DNA of 57,723 bases from Rubrivivax sp. (GTDB lineage Bacteria > Pseudomonadota > Gammaproteobacteria > Burkholderiales > Burkholderiaceae_C), in NCBI GenBank assembly GCA_027491255.1, contig JAIXWM010000074.1, positions 1 to 57,723 of the forward strand. Direction: 5' to 3'. Positions 9,530-17,400 of the stretch are shown here, piece after piece. Under the pieces are notes generated by a model that worked only from the letters and a program-made list of their open reading frames with translations, was not told where the DNA came from and ran no database searches. The position numbers were made by a program, and so were the translations under genes. Every line of letters begins with the position of its first letter. Position 1 is the first letter of the stretch.

Positions 9530-9536
9530 GCCTGAA

Positions 9537-9579
9537 GCCGGCCGTTGACCGCTTGCTTGCGTGAGCAAGCGTCAGCCGG
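9537..9579 (+). terminator. Long imperfect hairpin after the second Bug gene
   Basis: CGCTTGCT (9550-9557) and AGCAAGCG (9564-9571) are perfect complements with a 6-base loop. Outer segments CCGGC..TGA and TCA..GCCGG extend the stem with small bulges. It begins about 8 bases after the stop and probably ends the transcript or protects its 3' end, although no T-run follows. Confidence 0.5.
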
Positions 9580-9672
9580 ATCGGGAGAGGGCGGCCACGA
9601 TCAGCCTCACCGGAAGGGTGACGGCGTGGCGCGCCCGGTCGAGCGGCCCTCGACCGCGCAGGCGGCGTGGCG

Positions 9673-9757
9673 AATCCTCGCCATGGCACAGGTCGTGGCT
9701 GTGGTTCGCGTCTTGCCATCGCGGCCGATGACAGTCTGCGTGGGCGCGCCCAACTGA
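9673..9757 (+). repeat. Dispersed intergenic repeat, copy A
   Basis: This stretch of the 296-base gap between the second Bug gene and the convergent histidine kinase matches copy C (29520-29605) along its length. Shared landmarks in order are ATCCTCG, a TGGC..GGT-type core, TTGCC, TCGCGGCCG, GACAG and GGGCGCGCCCA. Its core AATCCTCGCCAT also matches the inverted copy B. Nothing else was found in this gap beyond the hairpin just before it. Confidence 0.6.
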
Positions 9758-9825
9758 ATTTCAGGTTGATCGTCCGTGCCTGCCGGCCACGGCCACGACC
9801 GTGATGGGGCCGGGCGCGGGCGCGA

Positions 9826-11685
9826 TCAGGCGGGGCCGGCGGATACGGGCGACGGCGACGCCGCTTCGGCCTGGCCGAGCACGCCGATCAAGGCCTCGAC
9901 CGACACCGGCTTGTGCAGCAGCGGCACGCCGGCCGCGCGCGCCTCGCGCAGGCGCTCGGGTGCGGTGTCCCCGGTGATCAGGGCGCAGCGCAGCCCCGGC
10001 TGGCGGGCCTGCACCTCCCGCAGCACCTGCAGGCCGCTGTCACCCGCGCGCAGGCGCAGGTCGGTCAGCAGCGCGTCCAGCGGCACGTCGGCCGCGATGC
10101 GGGCGGCCTGCGCGCTGCCCTCTGCCAGGTGCACCTGGCAGCCGAGCTCGGTCAGGAGCAGGCGCATGCCCTCGCGCACCTGGGCCTCGTCGTCCACGAC
10201 CAGCACCTTCAAGCCCGGGCGCAGCGGGGTCTGCGGTGGCGCGGGCGTCGGCACGGGCGCGCTGAGGTCCAAGGGCAGGCGCAGCGTGACCGTCGTGCCG
10301 ATGCCCGGTGCCGACTGCAGGCCGAGCCGCGCCCCGAGCAGCGCGCACAACCGCTGCACGATCGACAGGCCCAGGCCGAGGCCCTTGGTGCGGTCGCGCT
10401 CCACGTTGCCGACCTGGTAGAACTCGCGGAAGACGCGTTCCTGTTCTTCGAGCGGGATGCCGATGCCGGTGTCGGCGACCTCGACGCAGGCTTGGGCGCC
10501 GTCGCGCCAGGTGCGCAGCGTGATGCGCCCGCCCGGCTGGTTGTACTTCAGCGCGTTGTCGGTCAGGTTGCTCAGCACGCGCAGCAGCAGCGCCGCGTCG
10601 GTGCGCACCGCCAGCGCCGGGGCGCCGGCCAGCGTGCATTCCAGCCCGCGCGCCGCAGCCACCGGCTGCAGGGCCTGGTGGTGCGACGAGACGAGTTCGT
10701 CCAGCCGCACCGGCGCCAGCGCAGGCTGCACCGTGCCCGCGTCCAGGCGCGAGATGTCGAGCAGCGCGTCGAGCTGGCCCGACAGCGTCTGGCTCACGGT
10801 GCCCAGCAGGCGGGCGATCTCGCGCGCACGCGGCTCGAGCTCGCGCAGGCCGAGTGCCGCCACGAGCATGTTCATGCTGTGGATGGGCTGGCGCAGGTCG
10901 TGGCTGGCCGCGGCGAGGAACTGCGTCTTCGCGCGGTGGGCCTCGGTCTCGCGGCCGATCGCGGCCTCGAGCTCGCGGTTCAGACGCTGTTCCGCGAAGC
11001 GGATGCGGCAGGATTCCTGGAACACCGCGTGCTGCTGCCGTCCCACCGCCGTCAGCACGCCCAGAAAGGCCAGTATCAGTGCCGACAGGCCGGCTGCAGT
11101 CAACGGCGATTCGTCGGGGTGCGGCGTGAAGGCCCAGCAGGCGGCCAAGGGCAGCAGCAGCGGCGCGCTGAAGGCCAGGAAGCTGCGCAACTGGCCCGAG
11201 GTGGTGGCCACGCCGGCCGTGGCCATGGCGAACAGGATCATCGACAGCGCGGCCTGCTGCAGCTCGCTCATCGCGGCGAAGCCCGCGAGCGGCAACGACA
11301 TCAGCACGCCGTTGAAGGCCAGCAGCGCGGTGATGCGCCCAGCCTGCCTGCCAGGCGGCGCGCTGCGGACGAAGCGCGCGGACTGGCCGATGCGCCAGGC
11401 CGTCATCGCGCCCACCAGCGCCCACCAGATCCAGGGCACGGCCGAAGGCTCGCTGCGCGACCAGATCAGGGCCATCAGCCCGCCGGCAGCGAGCACGCCC
11501 CACTGCGCGCGCGGGCTGTTCTCCAGGAAGATGTCGACGAAGCGGGCCTGGACGAAGGCGCGCAGTTCGGGCGGGTCGGGTTCGGGAGTGAGGGCGGTGG
11601 CGCGCACGGACGTGCCGGCCATGACCGGTGCGCCGGATGACTCGGGCGGCGTCGGCGCCGACGCGACTGTTGCGGGCTCGCGCAT
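9826..11685 (-). CDS. Hybrid sensor histidine kinase / response regulator
   Basis: A 619-residue membrane sensor. Residues 60-215 hold five or six hydrophobic segments. The dimerisation box SHDLRQPIHSM places the phospho-accepting His at 262. The ATPase has the N box (Asn373, Asn377), DTGIGIP at 405-411 and GLGLGLSI at 435-442. A C-terminal receiver (about 492-605) has VVDDE, phospho-acceptor Asp542 and Lys592. There is no DNA-binding output domain, so the receiver probably relays phosphate or tunes the kinase. It is leftward, 90 bases downstream of dsbB. No partner regulator is adjacent; the signal is unknown. Confidence 0.93.
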   Translation of the reverse strand: MREPATVASAPTPPESSGAPVMAGTSVRATALTPEPDPPELRAFVQARFVDIFLENSPRAQWGVLAAGGLMALIWSRSEPSAVPWIWWALVGAMTAWRIGQSARFVRSAPPGRQAGRITALLAFNGVLMSLPLAGFAAMSELQQAALSMILFAMATAGVATTSGQLRSFLAFSAPLLLPLAACWAFTPHPDESPLTAAGLSALILAFLGVLTAVGRQQHAVFQESCRIRFAEQRLNRELEAAIGRETEAHRAKTQFLAAASHDLRQPIHSMNMLVAALGLRELEPRAREIARLLGTVSQTLSGQLDALLDISRLDAGTVQPALAPVRLDELVSSHHQALQPVAAARGLECTLAGAPALAVRTDAALLLRVLSNLTDNALKYNQPGGRITLRTWRDGAQACVEVADTGIGIPLEEQERVFREFYQVGNVERDRTKGLGLGLSIVQRLCALLGARLGLQSAPGIGTTVTLRLPLDLSAPVPTPAPPQTPLRPGLKVLVVDDEAQVREGMRLLLTELGCQVHLAEGSAQAARIAADVPLDALLTDLRLRAGDSGLQVLREVQARQPGLRCALITGDTAPERLREARAAGVPLLHKPVSVEALIGVLGQAEAASPSPVSAGPA

Positions 11686-11775
11686 GCTCGTCCCCTTCTG
11701 CCGCGCCGAGTCCGGCGGACTGGCGTGGCCTGTGTCAGGGAATTCTGGCAGTGACCGCGAGTTACGCCGAGCGGG

Positions 11776-12360
11776 CTATCCCTGATGCGGACGCCGCGTG
11801 CCCAGCACCAGCGCGGTGGCGGCCGCGGCGAGCAGCACGAACAGCGCCAGGCTCCAGAACTCGTAGGGCACACCGAGCAGGTCGACCGCGGCCTCGGCGC
11901 AGGAAGCCCGTGGCGCGAAGACCTCGGGCGCCAGCGCGTCGAGTTGCAGGCCGCTGACGATACGGTCGGCCAGCGTGCGCTTGCACGAGGAACTGGCGGC
12001 GGCGACGAAGTGCTGCCACAGCGCCGCGGCGGCGCCGGCCAGCGCCAGCAGGCCGGCCACGGCGGCCGCAGCGGCGCGCCCCGCCGGCCGGCGCCACAGC
12101 GCGCCCGCGCCGGCCGCCAGCGCGATCAGGACGAAGACCAGCCGCTGCAGCACGCACCAGGGGCAGGGCTGCATGTCGAAGACGTGCTGCGACACGAGCG
12201 CCACGGCCACGGCGCCGACGCTGACAGCGGCCATCGCCGCCAGCGTCACGGCGGGGAAACGGTGCAGGAGTGCCAGATTCAAGGGGCGGTCCCGGGCGGG
12301 ATCGGCGGACTTGGCAGACAAGCGCTCAGCCTCTCGGTGCCTCTCAAGCCACCTCGGCAA
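11776..12360 (-). CDS. dsbB: Disulfide bond formation protein B (DsbB)
   Basis: A 194-residue inner-membrane quinone reductase that reoxidises DsbA. The first redox pair is CPWC (Cys66, Cys69), just before a transmembrane helix; the second periplasmic pair is Cys126 and Cys154. Four hydrophobic segments are visible. The ATG at 12360 lies 17 bases inside the upstream ridA-like gene; a TTG about 27 codons downstream would remove the overlap and the polar N-terminal extension, so the start is uncertain. The overlap suggests joint translation with the RidA protein. Confidence 0.88.
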   Translation of the reverse strand: MPRWLERHREAERLSAKSADPARDRPLNLALLHRFPAVTLAAMAAVSVGAVAVALVSQHVFDMQPCPWCVLQRLVFVLIALAAGAGALWRRPAGRAAAAAVAGLLALAGAAAALWQHFVAAASSSCKRTLADRIVSGLQLDALAPEVFAPRASCAEAAVDLLGVPYEFWSLALFVLLAAAATALVLGTRRPHQG

Positions 12361-12802
12361 TCATCTCGATCTCGACGCAGGCGCCCATCGGAATCTGCGC
12401 CACACCGAAGGCGCTGCGGGCGTGCGCGCCGATGTCCGGGCCGAAGACCTGCACCAGCAGTTCGGAGCAACCGTTGGTCACCAGATGCTGCTCGGTGAAG
12501 GTGGGCACGCTGTTGACCAGGCTCATCACCTTGACGATGCGGTGCACGCGTTCCAGGTCGCTGATGGCCGCCTGCAACGTGCCCAGCAGGTCGATCGCGA
12601 TCGCGCGCGCCGCGGCCTGGCCTGTGGCCGTGTCGACGTCGCGCCCGAGCTGTCCGACCCAGGGCTTGCCGTCCTTGCGCGCGATGTGGCCGGAAAGGAA
12701 GACCAGGTTGCCGGTGCGCGCAAAGGGCACGTAGGCCGCCGCGGGCACGGCGACAGCGGGCAGGGTGATGCCGAGGGCGGCGAGTCTCTGGGCGATGGAC
12801 AT
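12344..12802 (-). CDS. RidA/YjgF-family protein
   Basis: A 152-residue member of the RidA superfamily. The opening MSIAQRLAALGITLP and the central LVFLSGHIARKDGKPWVGQLG, followed by AARAIAIDLLGTLQAAI, fit the subgroup with a longer N-terminus than classical RidA deaminases. Classical members hydrolyse reactive enamine/imine intermediates in the cytoplasm; the role of this subgroup is less certain. The ATG at 12802 has an AGGAG site about 6 bases upstream. It is divergent from comEC with only 42 bases between starts, and its 3' end overlaps dsbB. Confidence 0.87.
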   Translation of the reverse strand: MSIAQRLAALGITLPAVAVPAAAYVPFARTGNLVFLSGHIARKDGKPWVGQLGRDVDTATGQAAARAIAIDLLGTLQAAISDLERVHRIVKVMSLVNSVPTFTEQHLVTNGCSELLVQVFGPDIGAHARSAFGVAQIPMGACVEIEMIAEVA

Positions 12803-12844
12803 GAGGGTCTCCTGCGGAAAGGCGCGGGATCCTACACTGGGTCG

Positions 12845-15436
12845 ATGAGTGCGGTTCGCGTCGGCGCGGGTGGGCTGGCGATGCTGGCCTTGGCCTGGCT
12901 GGGCGGCACGGCGCTGCAATTGCAGCAGGCCGACGTGCAGACCCCGGCGCACGCCGCGGCGTGGTGCGTCGCCAGCCTGGCCTTGCTGGCGCTGGCAGTC
13001 GTGTGGGGACGGCGCGCGGCCACGGCGGCGGGCCGGGCCCTGGCGCTGGCGCTCGCGGCGCTGGGTCTGTCGGTGGGCGCCTTTGCCCTGGCCGAGTGCC
13101 GCGCCCAGCTTCGGCTCGGCTCGCAACTCGCGCCCGAACTTGAAGGCCGCGATCTCGTCATCACCGGCGCCGTGGCCGAGTTGCCGCGCCTGTCGGTGCA
13201 AGGCACGCGCTTCGTGTTCCGGCCGGAGTCGGCGCGCCTGGCCGGCGGCGCAGCGCCGGCTTCGACGCCGCCTTCAACGCCGCCTTCAACGCCGGCGCCA
13301 TCGCCGGGGGCATCACCGGGGGCATCACCGGCGTCATCACCGGCGTCATCACCCTCGCTGGCGCTGCCTGCGCGCCTGTCGCTGGCCTGGTTCCACGGGT
13401 TCGACGGCGAGTCCCTGCTCAGCCGGCCCTCGCAGCCCCTGGTGGCGGGTGACCGCTGGGAGCTGACCGTGCGCCTGAAGCGGCCCCACGGACCGATGAA
13501 TCCGCACGGCTTCGACCTCGAGCGCTGGCTGTTCGAACAGGACCTGCGCGCCACCGGCTACGTGCGCCCGGGGGCGCGCTGGCTCGGCTCCAGCGGCGCG
13601 CACCCCGTCGAGCGGCTGCGCCAGCGTGTGCGCGACGCGATCCTGCTGCGGGTCGAGGATTCTGGCGCGGCGGGCGTGGTCGCCGCCCTGGCCGTGGGCG
13701 ACCAGGCGGCCATCGACCGCGGCGACTGGGACCTGTTCCGGGTCACCGGCGTCGCGCACCTGATGAGCATCAGTGGCCTGCACGTCACGATGTTCGCCTG
13801 GCTGGCCGGCGCCCTCGTCGGCGCTGCCTGGCGCCGCAGCGCGCGCCTGACGCTGGCCTGGCCGGCGCCGGCGGCAGCGCGCTGGGGCGGGCTCGCGCTG
13901 GCTTTCGGGTACGCGCTGCTGGCGGGTTTCGGCGTGCCGGCGCAGCGCACGGTGCTGATGCTGGCGGTGGTGGTCGCGCTGCGCGCCGGCGCGGTGCGCT
14001 GGCCGGCGCCGCTGGTGCTGCTGGCCGCGGCCGTGGCCGTGACGCTGCTCGAGCCCTGGGCCCTGTTGCAGCCGGGCTTCTGGCTGTCGTTCGCGGCGGT
14101 CGCGCTGCTGATGATGTCGACCCCGGCCTCGGCCCGTGAGGAGCCTGCACCCGCCCGCGGGACGGCCGCGCCCTCCTGGTTCGAGCGCCTCGCGGCCCAG
14201 GCGCGCGCAGGCTTGCGCACCCAGGTTGTCGCGAGTCTCGGCCTGGCGCCGTTGACGCTGGTGTTCTTCCAGCAGGTGTCGGTGATCGGCTTCGCGGCCA
14301 ACCTGCTGGCCATTCCCTGGGTGACCCTCGTCGTCACGCCCTTGGCGCTGCTGGGCGTGCTGCTGCCGCCGCTGTGGGCGCTGGCGGGATGGGCGGTGCA
14401 GGGCATGAATGCCGTGCTGGCGGCGCTGGCCCAGGCCCCGGTGGCGCAGTGGACGGCGGCGGCGGCGCCGGGCTGGGCCATGGCTGCCGGACTGGCCGGT
14501 GGCGCGCTGCTCGTGCTGCCGCTGCCCTGGCGGTTGCGGCTGCTCGGCCTGCCGCTGCTGCTGCCGCTGCTGGTGCCGCCCATCGAGCGCCCCCCGGCAG
14601 GCGCATTCGAGGTGGTGGCCGTGGACGTGGGGCAGGGCACGGCCGTGCTCGTGCGCACGCGCAGCCGCCTGTTGGTCTACGACGCCGGGCCGCGCTATGC
14701 GGGCGAGTCCGATGCCGGGGAGCGCATCGTGCTGCCGTTGCTGCGCGCGCGGGGCGAGCGTACCGTCGACATGCTGGTGCTCAGCCACCGCGACACCGAC
14801 CATGTCGGCGGCGCACAGGCGCTGCTGGACGACCTGCCGGTGCACGCGATGCTGTCGTCGCTGGAAGACGGGCATCCGCTGCTGCAAGCCTTCCGCACGC
14901 GGGCGGCCGCGCCGCGCAGTGCCGGGGCGGACCCGGCGCCGCAACCCTGCGTCGACGGCCAGCGCTGGTCCTGGGACGGGGTCGACTTCGAGATGCTGCA
15001 CCCGCTGCCACCGGCCCGCGCCACCGTGGCGGCCGAAAAGCCCAACGCCCGCAGCTGCGTGCTGCGGGTCGTCGCGGCCAACGGGCGGCGGCTGCTGCTC
15101 ACCGGCGACATCGAGGCCGCGCAGGAGGATGCACTCGTCGCCCGCGCCGGGACACGCCTGCGCAGCGAGGTCCTTGTCGTGCCGCACCACGGCAGCCGCA
15201 CCTCGTCGACGCAGGCCTTCGTCGAGGCGGTGGCGCCAAGGGTGGCGATGGTGCAGGCCGGCTACCGCAACCGCTTCGGGCATCCGGTGCCCGATGTCGC
15301 TGCCCGCTACGAGTCCCTGGGGGTCGAGTGGGTGCGCAGCGACCGTTGCGGTGCCTGGACCTGGGCTTCGCACACGGCCCAGGGCGTCTGCGAACGCGAG
15401 CGCCAACGGCGCTATTGGCACCTGCGGCCTGGCTAG
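12845..15436 (+). CDS. comEC: DNA internalisation competence protein ComEC/Rec2
   Basis: An 863-residue inner-membrane channel for single-stranded DNA uptake. The N-terminal DUF4131 region is followed by the multi-pass Competence domain (HLMSISGLHVTMFAWLAGAL, then many hydrophobic segments) and a C-terminal metallo-beta-lactamase domain from about residue 588 (VDVGQGTAVLV; metal motif HRDTDHVGG near 647; later PHHGS). I chose the ATG at 12845; the frame is open much further upstream only because it is antisense to ridA and dsbB. Residues 140-170 form a Pro/Ser/Thr/Ala repeat inserted in the N-terminal domain. The protein suggests natural competence, though the pilus genes are not in this window. 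Confidence 0.94.
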   Translation: MSAVRVGAGGLAMLALAWLGGTALQLQQADVQTPAHAAAWCVASLALLALAVVWGRRAATAAGRALALALAALGLSVGAFALAECRAQLRLGSQLAPELEGRDLVITGAVAELPRLSVQGTRFVFRPESARLAGGAAPASTPPSTPPSTPAPSPGASPGASPASSPASSPSLALPARLSLAWFHGFDGESLLSRPSQPLVAGDRWELTVRLKRPHGPMNPHGFDLERWLFEQDLRATGYVRPGARWLGSSGAHPVERLRQRVRDAILLRVEDSGAAGVVAALAVGDQAAIDRGDWDLFRVTGVAHLMSISGLHVTMFAWLAGALVGAAWRRSARLTLAWPAPAAARWGGLALAFGYALLAGFGVPAQRTVLMLAVVVALRAGAVRWPAPLVLLAAAVAVTLLEPWALLQPGFWLSFAAVALLMMSTPASAREEPAPARGTAAPSWFERLAAQARAGLRTQVVASLGLAPLTLVFFQQVSVIGFAANLLAIPWVTLVVTPLALLGVLLPPLWALAGWAVQGMNAVLAALAQAPVAQWTAAAAPGWAMAAGLAGGALLVLPLPWRLRLLGLPLLLPLLVPPIERPPAGAFEVVAVDVGQGTAVLVRTRSRLLVYDAGPRYAGESDAGERIVLPLLRARGERTVDMLVLSHRDTDHVGGAQALLDDLPVHAMLSSLEDGHPLLQAFRTRAAAPRSAGADPAPQPCVDGQRWSWDGVDFEMLHPLPPARATVAAEKPNARSCVLRVVAANGRRLLLTGDIEAAQEDALVARAGTRLRSEVLVVPHHGSRTSSTQAFVEAVAPRVAMVQAGYRNRFGHPVPDVAARYESLGVEWVRSDRCGAWTWASHTAQGVCERERQRRYWHLRPG
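13262..13353 (+). repeat. Tandem repeats coding for a Pro/Ser/Thr-rich linker inside comEC
   Basis: Short in-frame direct repeats: a 12-base unit CCTTCAACGCCG twice, then 12-base units around GCATCACCGGGG and GTCATCACCGGC twice each. They encode PPST-like and SPGA/SPAS-like tetrapeptides. All units are multiples of three, so copy-number change would keep the frame. Confidence 0.85.
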
Positions 15437-15491
15437 CCCGGGCTGCGCGGGGCGTTCGAGCCCTTTGCGCGCGGTGCCCGGGCCGGTCCGG

Positions 15492-16280
15492 TCACGCGAA
15501 GCGTGCCTGCACCGAGCCCAGCCCGGCCACGCGCGAGACCAGCACGTCACCGGCCTGCACCGATATCGCCTCGGCGACGGCGCCGCTCAGGGTGAAGCTG
15601 CCGGCCGGGATGCGTTCACCGCGCGCGTGGAGGTGGCGGGCCAGCGCGGCCACGGCCGCAGCGGGGTGGCCGAGCACGGCCGCGCCGTTGCCACGGGCGA
15701 CGACTTCGCCGTTCTTCTCGATCTCGACTTCCAGCGCAGCGAGGTCCAGCCCCGTGGCCGGCGCGGGCGTGCGGCCGACGACGTAGCGCGCCGCCGAGGT
15801 GTTGTCGGCGATGACGTTGCGCAGGTCGAACTTGAAGTTCTCGAAGCGGCTGTCGATGATCTCGAGCGCCGGCACGACGTGGTCGATGGCCGCCAGCACC
15901 TCGTCGATGCCGCAGTCGGCGCTGCCCAGGGGCGCCTTCGTGACGATACCGATCTCGGCCTCGACGCGCGGGTGGATCATCGCGCCGGCCCGGATCTCGG
16001 CGCCGTCGGCAAGGCCGGTGTCGGCGGTCAGGAAGCCGAAAACCGGGGAGTCGATGCCCATCTGCCGGATCTTGGCGAGCGAAGTCAGACCGGCCTTGAA
16101 GCCGCTCATGCGCAGCCCGGCGGCCAGGCGGCGCCGGCGCAGCGCGTCCTGGACGGCGTAGGCATCGGCGACATCCATCTCGGGGTGTTCGTCGCTGACC
16201 ATCCTGATCCCGCGCGCGTCCCGCGCGGCGTGGTCCAGGCGTTGGGCGATGGCGTCGATCGTGGCTGCGGGCAGAGGCAT
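15492..16280 (-). CDS. 4-oxalocrotonate decarboxylase-like (2-oxo-3-hexenedioate decarboxylase) protein
   Basis: A 262-residue member of the hydratase/decarboxylase family. Diagnostic stretches match the XylI/DmpH decarboxylase branch rather than the MhpD hydratases: GLTSLAKIRQMGIDSPVFGF, HPRVEAEIGIVTKAPL, EIIDSRFENFKFDL and GERIPAGSFTLSG. Such enzymes decarboxylate 2-oxo-3-hexenedioate to 2-oxopent-4-enoate with Mg2+ in meta-cleavage pathways. No other meta-cleavage gene is near; it is 34 bases downstream of a sulfurtransferase gene on the same strand. Family assignment is firm; the exact substrate is inferred. Confidence 0.85.
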   Translation of the reverse strand: MPLPAATIDAIAQRLDHAARDARGIRMVSDEHPEMDVADAYAVQDALRRRRLAAGLRMSGFKAGLTSLAKIRQMGIDSPVFGFLTADTGLADGAEIRAGAMIHPRVEAEIGIVTKAPLGSADCGIDEVLAAIDHVVPALEIIDSRFENFKFDLRNVIADNTSAARYVVGRTPAPATGLDLAALEVEIEKNGEVVARGNGAAVLGHPAAAVAALARHLHARGERIPAGSFTLSGAVAEAISVQAGDVLVSRVAGLGSVQARFA

Positions 16281-16314
16281 GCGGGCGTCCTTGTGGTGTC
16301 GGGCAGGGGGGCGG

Positions 16315-17178
16315 TCAGGTGGCCGGGCCGGTGGCGATCGGTGCGTCGGGCCAGGCCGACCACTCGCTCCAGGAGCCGGGGTACAGCGCTGCGCCCGGCA
16401 GACCGGCCACCTCGAGCGCGAGCAGGTTGTGGCAGGCCGTGACGCCGGAGCCGCACTGCATCACCAGGGACGCAGGGGGCCGGCCGGCGGCGACGGCCTC
16501 GTAATCGGCACGCAATTGCGACGCCGGCTTGAAACGCCCGTCGGGGCCGAGGTTGTCCCTGTAGAAGCGGTTGACGGCGCCCGGGATGCGCCCACCCACG
16601 GGGTCCAGCGTCTCGTTCTCGCCGCGGAAGCGGTCGGCGGCACGGGCATCGACGACCTGGCGTGCGGGATGGCGCAAGTTGTCGAGCAGCGTCTGCCGGT
16701 CGACGGCCGCCGTCAGCGACGGCCGCAGCGTGAAACGACCGACCGGCACCGCCGCCGCGGGACCCGTGGCCACTTCAAGGCCCGCCGCCTTCCACGCGGC
16801 TAGTCCGCCGTCGAGCACGGCCACGTCGGCGTGTCCGGCCCAGCGCAGCATCCACCACAGGCGCGCGGCGTACATCCCCCCGGCGTTGTCGTAGGCGACG
16901 ATCGGTGTGTCGTCGTCGAGTCCGAAATCTCGCATGCGGGTGGCGAAGGCGCTGCGCTCGGGCAAGGGGTGGCGGCCGTTGCGGCCCGTCTTGGCGCCGC
17001 TGAGGTCGGCTTCCAGATCGACGTGGTGGGCGCCGGGCACATGAGCGGCTTCATGGGCGCGGCGGCCGGCCGCAGGATTCACGAGGTCGAAGCTGCAGTC
17101 CAGCACGGCGATGCGGCCCGGCACGGCGCGCACCAGGGCGTCCAGTTCGGCGGGCTGCACAAGCAGGGGCAGGGTCAT
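16315..17178 (-). CDS. sseA: 3-mercaptopyruvate / thiosulfate sulfurtransferase (two rhodanese domains)
   Basis: A 287-residue tandem rhodanese. The inactive N-terminal domain ends around residue 140; the C-terminal domain carries the active-site loop CGSGVTAC with Cys242. The CGSGVT form is typical of mercaptopyruvate-preferring SseA enzymes. There is no signal peptide, so it is cytoplasmic. It reads leftward ahead of the decarboxylase-like gene. The gap to the rightward paa operon (17179-17400) holds the paa operator. Confidence 0.9.
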   Translation of the reverse strand: MTLPLLVQPAELDALVRAVPGRIAVLDCSFDLVNPAAGRRAHEAAHVPGAHHVDLEADLSGAKTGRNGRHPLPERSAFATRMRDFGLDDDTPIVAYDNAGGMYAARLWWMLRWAGHADVAVLDGGLAAWKAAGLEVATGPAAAVPVGRFTLRPSLTAAVDRQTLLDNLRHPARQVVDARAADRFRGENETLDPVGGRIPGAVNRFYRDNLGPDGRFKPASQLRADYEAVAAGRPPASLVMQCGSGVTACHNLLALEVAGLPGAALYPGSWSEWSAWPDAPIATGPAT

Positions 17179-17288
17179 GGGAGTGCTCCGATGGCGGGTG
17201 GGCGCTGGCGCGCAAAGGTCGGCTGAAGGATTGTGGCGCGGGTTGCGCTGCGGGTTGTTGCGGGCCCCCCGGCGGCTGAAAAGGCCAT

Positions 17289-17318
17289 TAGAATTAACCG
17301 ACCACGTGGTCGAATAAT
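17289..17318 (+). promoter_or_regulatory. paa operon promoter -10 and palindromic operator (probable PaaR site)
   Basis: CGACCACGTGGTCG at 17299-17312 is a perfect 14-bp palindrome. ATTA at 17293-17296 and TAAT at 17315-17318 extend it to 26 bp with two mismatched pairs. TAGAAT at 17289-17294 looks like a -10 box overlapping the left edge; no good -35 was found. Binding of a TetR-type repressor here would block paaG transcription. The matching regulator is the paaR gene at the end of the cluster; that link is inferred. Confidence 0.65.
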
Positions 17319-17400
17319 GGCCCGCACCCTGTGCTGAAAGAGGCTGCCCCGCAGCCGTGAACCCTGGCCGTCGAACCGCCCACGGCCTTCAGGAGATGGC

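Noticed and set aside
15436..15483. Two GCCCGGGC palindromes between comEC and the decarboxylase-like gene as a terminator
   Set aside because: Each is a short GC palindrome without loop or T-run; such sequences are expected often at this base composition.
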